This document shows, one piece after another, positions 10,327-21,941 of a DNA stretch of 64,000 nucleotides. Positions within the stretch are counted from its first letter, which is position 1. The number at the start of each line of letters is the position of its first letter. Under the pieces are notes generated by a model, which was not told where the DNA came from, ran no database searches, and saw only the letters and a list, made by a program, of their open reading frames with translations. The translations under genes were made by a program, and so were the position numbers. The stretch is taken from contig OU744725.1 in NCBI GenBank assembly GCA_916613615.1, forward strand, positions 54,397,575 through 54,461,574. Direction: 5' to 3'. The stretch comes from Steromphala cineraria. Its lineage: Eukaryota; Mollusca; Gastropoda; Trochida; Trochidae.

Positions 10327-13300
10327 ATGCCAAGTGCTAAAGTTGACAAATCAAACCCACAAGGTAAGAACAACATGAAGAGTTTTGGTCAAGCTTTTTG
10401 ACAGAGAGCCTTATCGCCTGGAGCATTACTTAATTATATATAAATTACATAATACATATGCGACCCCCCTGGCTCAAGAGATATTCTACATCTAAAAGGA
10501 GCTCTAAGATAACTGACGCGTTATCATTAAAATGTTATATATTTTTGTTTTGTTTTTGGTCCATGGTGTATGAGGAAAGATTTGTATCACGTTATTTTAT
10601 ATACTCCACTCCTATCTGATACTCAGAGAAGGCATGTCAAGTAATGCCCCGGGCTGCTAAGATAGGCTACTGCTGACAGGAAACTGATAAAAAGTGGTTC
10701 ACATGTACATGCTTGTAGTGCAAAATGATTTATAGTGTCCTGGAGAGATGCTATTTCGCTGTGCACAGAGTTCACAGATGATGGGAGATATCTCATACAT
10801 GTTTTTCCCTAGCTTTAGGATGACATCCCCTCGCGGTTCGTATGTGCTTGGTGTCGAATGGAGATGAAAATAAGCTTTATTACATCATGGAGCCCCAGTA
10901 AATGTTTTTATGTGTCTAAAACGTGTCTTGTTCAGTGATTGACGCGTCGCTCTGTAAACACGCGGTTCGGTGTCGTCCTTTCGGAGTCAGGTCATGTGAA
11001 AAGAGAACATAGGGGGCCAAGGATGAAGGGAGTACTTCGGAGGGTCGTGGAATAGGAGTTTGGGGGGGGGGGGGGTCGAAATCAGGTCAGTTTATGCGTA
11101 AATTCAAAGTTGGGGACCAGGGAAGAAGAGGGGGAGGACAAGAGGGAGGCAGCGACCAGGGGGATAGTGTGTATATACGGGTTGAGGGAGAGGAGATGCC
11201 AGGGTTGGGAGGGACTCTTAGGAAGGTTGGTTAGGTAGGCTAATGGTATAGATAGAATACTTTTAAGGCTTTGCGTAGGGTAGATAGAGAGGTGAGAGGT
11301 GGTAGTAGCAGGGGGGTAAGAGAACTTGATTTTGGTTGAGGGGGGTAAACTTACAGAGCGACACAATCTAAATGGTACTATGAATAATTCATGTTTAAGT
11401 TATAATCAATACGGGATTCACTTCCTTGTCATGTTTGTAAATTCCCAAATAGCTTAGAATAGCAAGGAGGAAGATATTACGTCTTTACATTTGCCGTTTG
11501 TTATGCGTCACTAGTCGCCAGCATACCGTCATATGGTTAGCCATTCAGCTACGTGCAGTTAATAAATGCATGTCTATAAGCAGAAATGGGTTACACACAA
11601 TAAGATCTCATCGATAGAAGTTTGTTACTTTCAATGCATGACTGCGCTGTTAGCTACAACACAACCCGGAAGATATATGACAGTGACACTTACTGACTTA
11701 AGTCGCCTGTGGGATGAAAGCAGGAAGTTTTAAGCATTATCCACTTTCCTTTATTGCTCATCTGCCCTGTCTGAGTGCCCCACTGCTTTATTAGGCGACT
11801 TCTACGGCGCAGTTTGCCACAACAACTTTATAAGTGTGTCATTACATATATACAGCGTAGTTACTAGCCTCATTTACATTGTATGTCATGACATAACTAC
11901 TTGTGTCATGATATCTTCTTGTGTCATGACATCTGATATACTTGTGCCATGAGGTCTTCCTGTGGCATGACATCTTATATACTTGTGTCATGGCATCGTT
12001 TTGTGTAATGGCATCTAATATTCATGTGCCATGATATCATCCTGTGACATAACACTATATATACTTGTGTCATGATATCATCCTGTGACACGACATCTGA
12101 TATACTTGTGCCATGAGGTCTTCCTGTGGCATGACATCTTATATACTTGTGTCATGGCATCGTTTTGTGTAATGGCATCTAATATTCATGTGTCATGATA
12201 TCATCCTGTGACATAACACTATATATACTTCTGTCATGATATCATCCTGTGACACGACATCTAATATTCTTGTGCCATGATATCATCCTGTGAAATGACA
12301 TCTAATATTCTTGTGTCACGTTTTCTCCTCTTTGAAATGACATGTTATATACTTGTGTCATGATACCATCCTGTGACATGACATCTCATATTATTGTGCC
12401 ATGATATCCTGTGACATGACATCTAATGTACTTGTGCCATGGCATCTTCCTTTGAAATGACATCTGACATACTTGTGACATGGCATCTTCTTGTGACATG
12501 ACATCTTATATTTGTGTGTCATGATATCTTCTGGTGACATGACATCTAATATACTTGTGTCATGGCATCTTCCTTTGAAATGACATCTTATATACTTGTG
12601 ACATGATATCCTTTTGCGTCATGACATCTAATATTCCTGTGTTTCGTGAAATCCGCATCAGATTTTGATTTGTGTTATGGCATTTTTTTATGACACATTT
12701 TAATATCTTAACACATGAGATATTTCTAGTGTCAAAGTCTTCATCATCACTTGTGCCATGGCATATACGTGAGTCGTAACATCTGTATGTGCGATCACAC
12801 TTCTTGTTTCAAGTTCTGCATATTTGGTAATAGAACACTGAAATGATAAAGAACGTGTTCATATTCACAGTTCAAAGAACTTACCATAACCGTTTTTGGG
12901 TAAATAGTAAAGACTTGACTGTAATAGTCAACCCGATTTATTTCCTGGTTCTAAGCTATTTAACAGTAGGATACATGTTGTTCAAATAGAGAAAATCAGA
13001 AGTGCATGCAGTCAACAACACAGGCACTTTGTGCTATTTTCTTCTTCCGGACGTGACGTACATGCATATCCATATCTGAGAAGAAATTACTTGAGTAACT
13101 GAAGACAAATTGCTATATATAAGATTTAATAGTCGAAGGAATTGAGTGCATAACATGAATCGAGTACAAATCATTGTCACTGCCATTGAGTTGACGAATC
13201 TAGAGCCATTAAGTGATCTGTTGGGAGGCATATACAGTGATGCTTTAAGTTAAAGGCTGATCCGGTCTCACTGTGTTGGTTACACGGCTTACAGGAAGAC

Positions 13301-16300
13301 CCAAGATTATTCAGGGACTGGGAAGGAGGGCAAGAGATGGAGCTAGCAGTGAGTTCCAGGGGAGTCTGTATTGATTTCCTGTCACCCTGTCATAGAGCAT
13401 CAACAAAGCCTGGGAATAGATGGGCGCACTGGACTCTGGGGCGCCTTGTTTCACAACATTTGTTTGTACAGAGAAATGTCATTTTCATAACAAAGAGACA
13501 GATCACTACAGAAAAGCGCATTTCAAAACAAGACGGTTTCATAAATACAGGAAACATCATTATGAACACAAAAACTCATCAATACAGATAACATTCTATC
13601 AATTCAAAATGCTCTAACCGCCACAATTTGCATCCTGCTACATCAGTGTATATGTCTCCGCGTAAGGCTACAACCTATATATATGTAGCAGGATGCACAA
13701 TTAGACGTTCAAGCGACGTTTTACACAGAAAACCTTAACAAGATTGTATAAATTAAATAAGCTTTTTTAATTAATGGATCTCAGTTACCTTGTATAAGCC
13801 CACCACATAGTCCGGACTCTCAAAGTCCAGCATTAAGCTTGTAGCCTAGTAAACCTGTTTGGTGACACGTTGTGTGTTGTGTTATGTAATCATCGCCATT
13901 AATGTTGCTTAAATATGAGGGAAAGCATAGGTAAAAAAAAGATTCGTTTAAGACTCCAGGCCTGAACACACTGGGGGTCTTGGCACTGTCTTGTACCCGT
14001 AAGCTTTGACTGTAACACCGGCCTGGGAAGGAATGTACATGTACCACCAATAATAAAACCAATTGAAAACCCAGAAATGGCCTTCTTGTTGGCTTTTTGT
14101 GCTGTTGTGCTACAGTAATGTTGTGGCGCGAGTTCCCGTATAATTTCGCCTGTGACGGCATGGACCCATTGATCGTTACGTCACTCTAACTGGCCGTCGC
14201 AATGAAGTGACCCTGTTCTTTGATATTTTAAGAGAGTAAAATGGAAGAGAATTGATTATAAAGAAATTAGTATCCTCGGAAGTGTGTCATAAGACTTTTA
14301 CGAAATTCGTTCAAATTTGCTCTCGCTCGGGTAATACAAAACTTCACACTCGTTTCATAAAAGTCACACGCTTCCTCAGGTATAATCTCTATGTATGTAT
14401 CATATCCGCCTTTGGTCAAGAATTGCGTCTGTTGTCAGGCGATGTCAGGTTACAAACTGTTTAAACAATCCGACAACTATCTCCTACTATCAATAGAAGT
14501 TGGCTAATTGTCATTTCACTGTAAGTGTACCATATGCATATGATTTAATTGCCTACAACTTATTTACAGGCAATTACTATTTAGAAAGTGTAAATATTTG
14601 ATCTTTTGACCCGGCAACCCAATACCTACGCAAACCATTCCAGGATCAGATAAGGTTGATAAGTAGTTACAGTGGGTCTATCGGGTCCCTATTGCGTAAC
14701 TGTTCAATCGGACAATGGCTATATACACAACGACAGCAATACAATAGAGGGGCTTATCTCAGTACAATCGGTACATTTGGAGGATATTTGGTCTGCAATT
14801 ACAAAACAAAACGATTTCAAACAGACCAAAACGACCTGTATAAACTCCCCTGTACATAAGGTTAAGACAAGACGCGTGTCACATTCTACGCTTAACATTC
14901 TTAATGACAATTAACATCGTTTACAAAAAAAATCTATAAAATCATATGCGTCTTAATGACTCCAGAAGGAATAGCTTAACAGTAACCCTCCTATTAAGTA
15001 TTTTGAAAAATTTTCAGATTAAGATTTCGTTTCAGCACAGAGTTAAGGTACGGTGAACCATGACGAGTTTTAATTTCAGTCAGCTTCTGTTATGAGGCGG
15101 GTTCCATTAAAATGCTACTCATTATCAAGACCTAATGCGTAATTTTACCTGATGTGAAGTTTCAGCTGCGGACTCTTGCAATTGACAACTGATTGCATCA
15201 GCTCGTGTACTGTCAATGTACTTGCTGGTCTTATTCTAACCATTCGGTAATATTGTAATGAGGGTTAGAGTATAACTGGATTATAAAGTATAATTAATTG
15301 ATACGAAGGAATCATAACCATGGCGGAAATACCACCTTAGAAAGCAATTCTGGTTGTCATCGCTAAATGATATTTCATATTTTCCTAATACCTTTAGCCA
15401 CTTCAGTAGGAACCTGTATGTCAGTAAAGCTTCAAGCTTTGCTTTATAAACTAACACGACCTCATCACACAATATTTTCGTTTCAGGTGGGAAGGCCTAT
15501 GGGAAACTACTGGCAGAGGTCGAGAGCGATTTGGACAGGATCAATCAGGTACCCGTTCTATCTATCATCGTACGATTTCCTTTCACGGTTATGTGTGATC
15601 CTGTAACTTTTTAACGATCCTTAATCATTAGTATGTTTTGTTTTGTATACAACTATTCATAAAAGTAGTCTGTTCATTATCGAGATCAGATCAACTTTTT
15701 CAAGAGAGTCTTGATATATTGTATACGCGTACAGTTTAAAAACTTCTAAAGAGGCACAACATAACATTTGATTTATAACATTCATGACGCAAGGGAACTT
15801 CTGAAGTAAGAGCCTGATAGACAAACTGTCATATCACCCGATACAACTCGGAAACTATTGTTGTAAATATGAAGGAGCCTCAACTCCTAGTGAAAACTTG
15901 GCTCATTTTAGTGCCGAGGCCTGATCCCGTTGCACAAAACACTCAGATGGCCCTAAGGTAGCCTAAGTGCAATGAAGAAGGATGGCACTAATGTTAACCT
16001 TAGTGTTAAGTCGTTTCGTGCAACGACCCCCAGCCAATGCCTGCTTCAAGTGTTGTTTTCGCCTTTTGCAAACCCATTTCCGGTTTCAGGAGTTCAAGGA
16101 CGACGATTACTTTGAGGACGTGGAGGAGCTGGATGAACAACTGGAAAAATACAAACGTACGTTCAAATACAATGGGGACTTGTATACCCTGTATATTATT
16201 GAAAGTATTGCGACTCATAAGGGTAATCTCTGTGTGACTGTAGGCAGTGAGGGTTCATATCACATTGTCAATAGTATGATAGCTCGAAAGGGTCATCTCC

Positions 16301-18190
16301 CTCTGAGAACGAGGGCTCAGATGAGTTGTCTTACCTTGTACAAAGTATATAATATAATATATGTTTTAATACATTATGTTCTCACAGGAGTAGTTTTGCA
16401 TTGGAGGGTGGCACGGAAGAATAATCACTTCCAGGGGCAATTCTATAAATGAATGATGTTTTATGTTTCAAAAGGAGGGTCAGCTTACTGACCTATTGGG
16501 CAGAAGTAATCTCATCTCGAAGTATGATGATTTTAAATGGGCAGTAGCACGTTTTTTTGTCAATTTGTCCCTTGTTAAAAGACAAAGTATAAAACATGGA
16601 GTTACATTGACATCAAATTTCTTGATTTAACTGATCATTTTACACGTTATCATTTCAGGTCAGTTTATGGAGTCTGATCAGGACAAGTCAGGAGATCTAG
16701 GTAAGTTGTCGTGAATTTACAGATATATGTACACAATATTGATACCTCTTTGAACGTATTTCTTCATGCAGGTATTTCTACATCGCATGGAATATGGTCA
16801 TGTCGGCATATTTCTTCACGATGTAATTAAGCCAGTAATAAATAAAATACTAAACTCGGTCCCGTTTCATAACATTTTTTATGAAACTCATAAATGGTAA
16901 AGGTATGTAACTCGCTTTCGTTCGTAATATACTATATATTCACTCGTTTCATAAAAATGTTATGAAGCGGGACGTCGTTTAGTAATCTCTATGTACATAA
17001 TGACATCAAAATCCAAACTTCAATACACGGCTTTTAAAAGGATGTGTATGATGTCCCTGACTGTAGGAGATATTTTCTTTGATAACTTATATTACTGACT
17101 TGCAGAGTTACATATTTGATATGCTAAAGAAGCAAAATACGTAATTTATTTCAGGCTACTTTGCCGGTTCTCATTTGAAACAAGTTGATCAATTTATGTT
17201 TTTATTCTACAAATGTTGGCGTCATTTGATTTGTAAAGAAATAATGCAAAGTGAGGATAGTTAGACCTATAGTTCGCGTCTCAAAGAGCAGTCGTTATAA
17301 GCCAGTATCGCGTTGTTGACTTGAAGGAAAACCAACTCAACTTTTTTATTGCAAAAATCTCGGCATGTAGAATGGCAGTGAAAGAAGTCAATAGTTCAGT
17401 TGTCCTGCTGCAGATCTGATGGATGTCAAGTACATGTTGGAGAAGCTAGGCCAGGCCAAGACCCACCTGGAGATGAAGAAGATGATAAGTGAAGTGGACT
17501 CAACCAACTCAGGCGCCATCAACTACACAGACTTCGTCAAGATGATGTTGGGACCTAAATCATCAATTCTCAAGATGTGAGTTCAGGACATATTCTAGAT
17601 CTTGTTTCTTACATAAGCTTATCCTTCTTACCTAAATTGAGGTTGCAAAAGATTTCCACCTAAGGTATTCTAGCAGTATTAACGTTTTGGCATATAAAAT
17701 GACATCTTCCTACGCAGAGCCTAAAAGGCCAGTTTCCAAACTGTCATTTTATGCCTTGCTGCAGAGACTTTACTTTTCTGTGCTGCTATAGTGCCCCTAC
17801 AGAGTAGAGAGCAAGCACAGAAAACTCAAGGCTATGCAGCAAGGCATAAAATGACAGTTTTGAAACTGGCCTTTTAGGCTCTGAGTAGGAAGATGATAAA
17901 ATGACAGAAATGCACAAGGAAGCCGTAAAGTGGCGGTTAGTTTCTAGGGTTGCACAAGGTAAGTTGCTAGGGTTGTCGTGATCACAGTACCGCTCTAGCT
18001 ATGGTTTCATCGTATGAGAATGCCGTTTCTGTAACTTCGATTAAAATATTGGCTTTATTGATATTGGTATAACCTCCTAGTTGAACTGTCCACGTTTTGT
18101 TTCAGCATCTTGATGTTCGAGGAGAAAAACAAGGCCGCAGCGAAACCAACCGGACTTCCTCCTAAACGCGACATCAGTAGTCTCCCTTGA
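10327..18190 (+). CDS. AIF1: Allograft inflammatory factor 1 (AIF1/IBA1-like), six exons
   Basis: Coding exons: 10327-10363, 15487-15548, 16090-16156, 16659-16700, 17414-17576 and 18106-18190. All have GT-AG borders, phases match, and the total is 456 nt (151 aa plus TGA), the usual AIF1 length. The N-terminus has [20 protein letters not shown], the family's GGKAFGLLKA-type helix. Residues 62-73 ([12 protein letters not shown]) form the first EF-hand loop, with Asp rather than Glu at position 12. Residues 98-109 ([12 protein letters not shown]) form a degenerate second loop. [18 protein letters not shown] links them, and [14 protein letters not shown] is the typical C-terminus. In the family this is a cytoplasmic calcium- and actin-binding protein of phagocytes; in molluscs it is linked to haemocyte responses (established knowledge). 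No lesion is visible. Intron 1 (5.1 kb) holds a purine-rich tract and a minisatellite. Confidence 0.95.
11040..11360. repeat. Purine-rich (G/A) tract in AIF1 intron 1
   Basis: The + strand is dominated by G and A, including a run of about 13 G near 11062 and repeated GGGGG/AGGGAGG blocks. The minus-strand 94-aa frame over it (Ser/Pro/Leu-rich) is a composition artefact. G-quadruplex or triplex potential is possible. Confidence 0.55.
11880..12650. repeat. Minisatellite, about 41-bp unit with 164-bp higher-order period
   Basis: About 18 degenerate copies of a unit built on CTTGTGTCATGACATCT and ATATACTTGTG lie in AIF1 intron 1. A four-unit block starting CTTGTGCCATGAGGTC at 11941 recurs almost unchanged at 12105, a 164-bp higher-order period. 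Divergence rises toward 12650. Confidence 0.85.
16536..16559. mobile_element. Isolated terminus of MITE family A
   Basis: AAATGGGCAGTAGCACGTTT matches the terminal repeat of the family described at 1240, but the body of the element is absent. It lies in AIF1 intron 3, about 100 bp before exon 4. Confidence 0.5.
17703..17895. repeat. Long hairpin element in AIF1 intron 5
   Basis: CATCTTCCTACGCAGAGCCT at the left pairs with AGGCTCTGAGTAGGAAGATG at the right. Pairing continues through AAAAGGCCAGTTT and CTGTCATTTTATGCCTTGCTG for about 80 bp per arm. The loop is about 30 bp (CTATAGTGCCCCTACAG). It is a non-coding fold-back element starting about 125 bp after exon 5. Confidence 0.8.
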
Positions 18191-18726
18191 ACGCATGCGC
18201 GCTGAGGATTTTATCTATAACGTCACTTGCAATTCACGTGCATACAAGACGAATACTGATTCTTGCAGGGTACATCGAATTATGTATACATCCTTTATGA
18301 GACATTGTTCCTGGCAATGTTGGAACATTTCCAAAGTTAGACCGTTGCTGGACTCAGTATTTGGAGTGTTTTTGTACAGCCTTTAGCTTTTTAACGCGTA
18401 GTTTTTCTGTCACCGGATATATTTCGGGGATCATCTATTATTTCTCATTTACGGACCACTTTGATGAAATGACATTTTGATATTGAATTTTATAGTCATA
18501 AAGAAGCTGTTTCATTCACATAATCGAATATTTCATTTTACGACAATTGTAAATTCATTGTATATTTTGTTAATAAAAGTTGTTGAATTTACGTTTAAGT
18601 CTTATTCCTTAAAATGTACTAATCTTTATCATTTATTGAAATATCTAATTTTGGAGAGCACTATTTAAATACAGTATTATGACAAAACGTTTCCCTTGTA
18701 AAACGCAGTGATTAATATCGGAAGCT
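18191..18726 (+). other. AIF1 3' untranslated region and downstream AT-rich DNA
   Basis: The AT-rich sequence following the AIF1 stop codon contains AATAAA near 18571, a plausible polyadenylation signal giving a 3' UTR of about 400 nt. The two 63-codon frames here have no family features. Confidence 0.45.
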
Positions 18727-20118
18727 AGTATTGCATATATAATGAGTTACAACAAGTAACTTTCATGAACGTCCTGAAGGACAAAGGCGACGCAATGAAA
18801 TGTGTTTGATTGATGCTTATTGATGAAATAGACACACTGTCAACAGATGAATTCATATTGAAAATAACAGGACCACTCAGGAGGAATGTAAGGTGATGTC
18901 AGGAAAATGAAAATTAATGTTTCAAATGGAAAGACAATGTATTTAAACTAAATGGAGCAGTAATAATTCAAATATACAATGTAACGTTTAGCCATGCTGT
19001 TCCTTTTTCTAACACAAAATGAATTAAAGGTGTTCACACAAAACGGCCGCCAATGGATTTTGTATGAATCTTCATACTTTGTCCGCTGACTATGGATGAT
19101 TGGCTTGTGTAATGAGATTTTGTACACTATCAAAATAATACATTTAGCATTAATGAAAAATTAAAAATATACAATTATCAAAAAGCGTGCTACTACCACT
19201 TTAAGGCGCACATGGTTCGATTGTAAGTTTTCGCATTTTTCTGTCTTTTGCTCCTACACTATTGTAACCCTCTCGCCCACTTCAATCTTGTACATGGCGG
19301 ATTGTGTCACCTGTCAATGTGGAATGTGCCTATCGAGGTGAACCCACAGATGTTCGTTGGGATGTGAACTTGGAACTAGCAGCTGTTTGTTGAAACTATT
19401 GTTATTTCACTGTCACGGTCACACTACTCATATGATTTGGCATACCCTTTGTTTTCTTGTGTTCATCAAATGCTAATTGTGTGTTGTTTAACTGGATGTA
19501 TTGCTACTGCCATGGTGAATGTCTCTAGCTCCAGCCAACGTTGACAGACTGACTGGATGAAACGTTAGTAAAATCAAATATATAAGGGCAGAGGAAACCT
19601 TTAGAACTGTTAACTAGTGACTAGTTCATTTTCCGCACATATTAGCAGGTGCCACTTTCTCACTCGAAAATAACAACGTAACAATAGAACACCAGACACT
19701 GAATGATTTAATACAGAATGTTCAAATTGCTTAATATCAAAATGTAAGAAAAATGTTAATTGAGTTTTATAAAGCAGAATACTCAAAATGTTTACTGTAT
19801 GTGCACAATAAAAGCTAAATTTAATGTACAATACTTTTATGAAACAGCCACACGTCTGATTGAGCAAGATCTATCTTTATTGCCTTAAATACTGGTGAAT
19901 AAGAATGATTGTGCATGCAAACAGGAAGTTATGGCCTATGGAGATGAATATGAGCCGGAATGTTCTAAATAGTTACCGACTGAGGTCATTTTTAGGTAGA
20001 TACACGCATGGAATTATGAAGCTGAGACCGTTGTTATTACTCCCCCGTTGACGATATTGCTGTTTAATAAATCTACAAAGTTATCACACATTGTGCAATA
20101 ATATCGCGCGATGACCCA
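18727..20118. repeat. Dispersed 1.4-kb repeat, copy 1 (contains truncated MITE A)
   Basis: Starting at AGTATTGCATATATAATGAG, this segment matches 62645-64000 in direct orientation at roughly 95% by eye, with small indels. Both copies contain a MITE family A remnant (about 18885-19203) lacking the same left terminus, so the MITE was inside the unit before it spread. No coding capacity is visible. The right end is not resolved because the second copy runs off the window. Confidence 0.85.
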
Positions 20119-20119
20119 A

Positions 20120-21375
20120 TGACGTGATAATAATTATGTTAGCGGGGCAGCCGAAATGGTCATGTCGAAAAATGTTTTTACATTTTGACGATGTGATTCA
20201 GCAAGATATAATTTGAATACAAAACTCAAACAAATACCAAACCACTCACTCGTTTAAAAAAATATAATTAAACGGATCGTCGTTAAATATCATAAAGACC
20301 TACAATCATATATAAAATGACCGATTCATGTGAGATGCGTAATACTGGGATTCATAGATCGATGTTGTGTCTTCTTCTTCTGATAAAAAATTACCATACA
20401 GGTGATTTGAAAAGATCCTGAACAATTTATATAGGCCGACTGTATGAGTATATTGTCCTTTTCTGTATTTATCTCAGAGTCAATGGGCGTTACGTATACA
20501 AGCTGACTCTTAGTAGACAAGACATGGGTAGAATATCGACAAACCCCATGAAAATCAATCAATATCGACTCGGCAAGGGTAAATGACCAGAAAAAATGCA
20601 CGCACGTATATACTACGCAGAACGAAAATTCTATCGTGCGCATGCTCCGTCGCATGGCATGAATTGCTGTCCATTGGGGTTGTAGGTATAGAGCTTGGCA
20701 TGTTCGAAGTATAATATATGGCCCTAAACCGTTATACTCTAAAAGCCGCTTGTTTGCATAAATATTTAATATTGGAATAACACATGTTCGACGTATTATT
20801 CAAGTATATGGCCCTATAAGCCGTTATGCAATTTAAACTTATACTCTTAAAGCCGCTGGTTTGCAATAGGCCTACTGAATATTGGAATAACACTGAAGCT
20901 TAAAGTTTGTATCCCTACAAGTCTTTAGGTTTGGCGCACCAAGGTGGCGAGATACATCAAGCGTTTGTAGTCAGTGATTGAAACAGGCGCGATAAATCCA
21001 ACAAAGGCAAGCAAGAGATGCAATCAGTTACTGTTTACAACAATATATCCCAATGAGATAACGTTAAATGACTATAAAATCTTTTTTAATATTATCACGT
21101 TTTGATACATGTTATAGCGAAAAGTTACAGAATTTTATATGATAAATGACATGATAAGGCGCTGCTAAACCTCAAAGCTTTATCAGCACATATTGCAGGC
21201 AATCTAAAATCTAAAAGCAAGGCACAACCAAGCTGCCTGATATAAGCAGAGAAAGGCGCACATGGACACGTTGAATGTGTTTTTACTGAACACAAATGTA
21301 TATAAATATACCTTAAAAATAACATATTATTTGTAAATGCAAAGTGCTGAACTGTTCCGATATCATAAACAAGTC
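20120..21375. other. No recognised gene or repeat
   Basis: The 109-codon minus frame at 20326-20655 and the 66-codon frame at 21125-21325 show no motif, domain or splice context. Two similar stretches around GGCCCTAAACCGTTAT (20720) and GGCCCTATAAGCCGTTAT (20810) form a short imperfect tandem repeat. Confidence 0.4.
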
Positions 21376-21381
21376 ATATCT

Positions 21382-21415
21382 CATTCATTCATTCATTCAT
21401 TCATTCATTCATTTA
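21382..21415. repeat. (ATTC)n microsatellite
   Basis: About eight uninterrupted CATT units followed by TTAAGACG. Such runs often mark LINE 3' tails, and the sequence at 21415-21540 could be a LINE tail in either orientation. Confidence 0.8.
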
Positions 21416-21941
21416 AGACGTTTTTGTACCTCTGATGCTCAAATGAACTATTGTGTTTTGCCACCAGGTACACGAAACATAACATCAGATACACAGCAAA
21501 TAAAACTTTAAAATAAATCAACTTTACCATTGGAACAACACAAACTATCGTCAGAACATGCATATCATACGTGTAAGTCGTCCCGTACACACAGACTTTC
21601 ACAAATATCCTTTTGTTATAACATGTTGGAAGAACAGGATCATTTTGGTTTTAAAGCTGTGAACATAAGAGATCAATCAATAAGAAGATGCATTTACATA
21701 TTACCTATGCATATGAATTGGTTCAAGCCGAATCTTACACAAACTAGTTGCTTTCCTTAGCACTGAACATATTCCACTGCCAGACAAATCCAAAGCAGTT
21801 TTCTCATGAGGTCATGTGATCATATAGACGCTTTCATATAGCCAAACAGGATAAACCAATTAACTGTTTTATCCAATACAGAGGCCTACAATTTGACACA
21901 TAAATATATGTCCAATAAGAGACGCCAATTCAGTCACGTGG

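Noticed and set aside
11082..11366. 94-codon Ser/Pro/Leu-rich frame
   Set aside because: It is the complement of a purine-rich low-complexity tract in AIF1 intron 1.
15982..16452. 156-codon single-frame ORF around AIF1 exon 3
   Set aside because: Only 16090-16156 fits AIF1; the rest is intron read-through with no similarity on either side.
20326..20655. 109-codon minus-strand frame
   Set aside because: No domain, hydrophobic pattern or splice support; composition resembles surrounding non-coding DNA.
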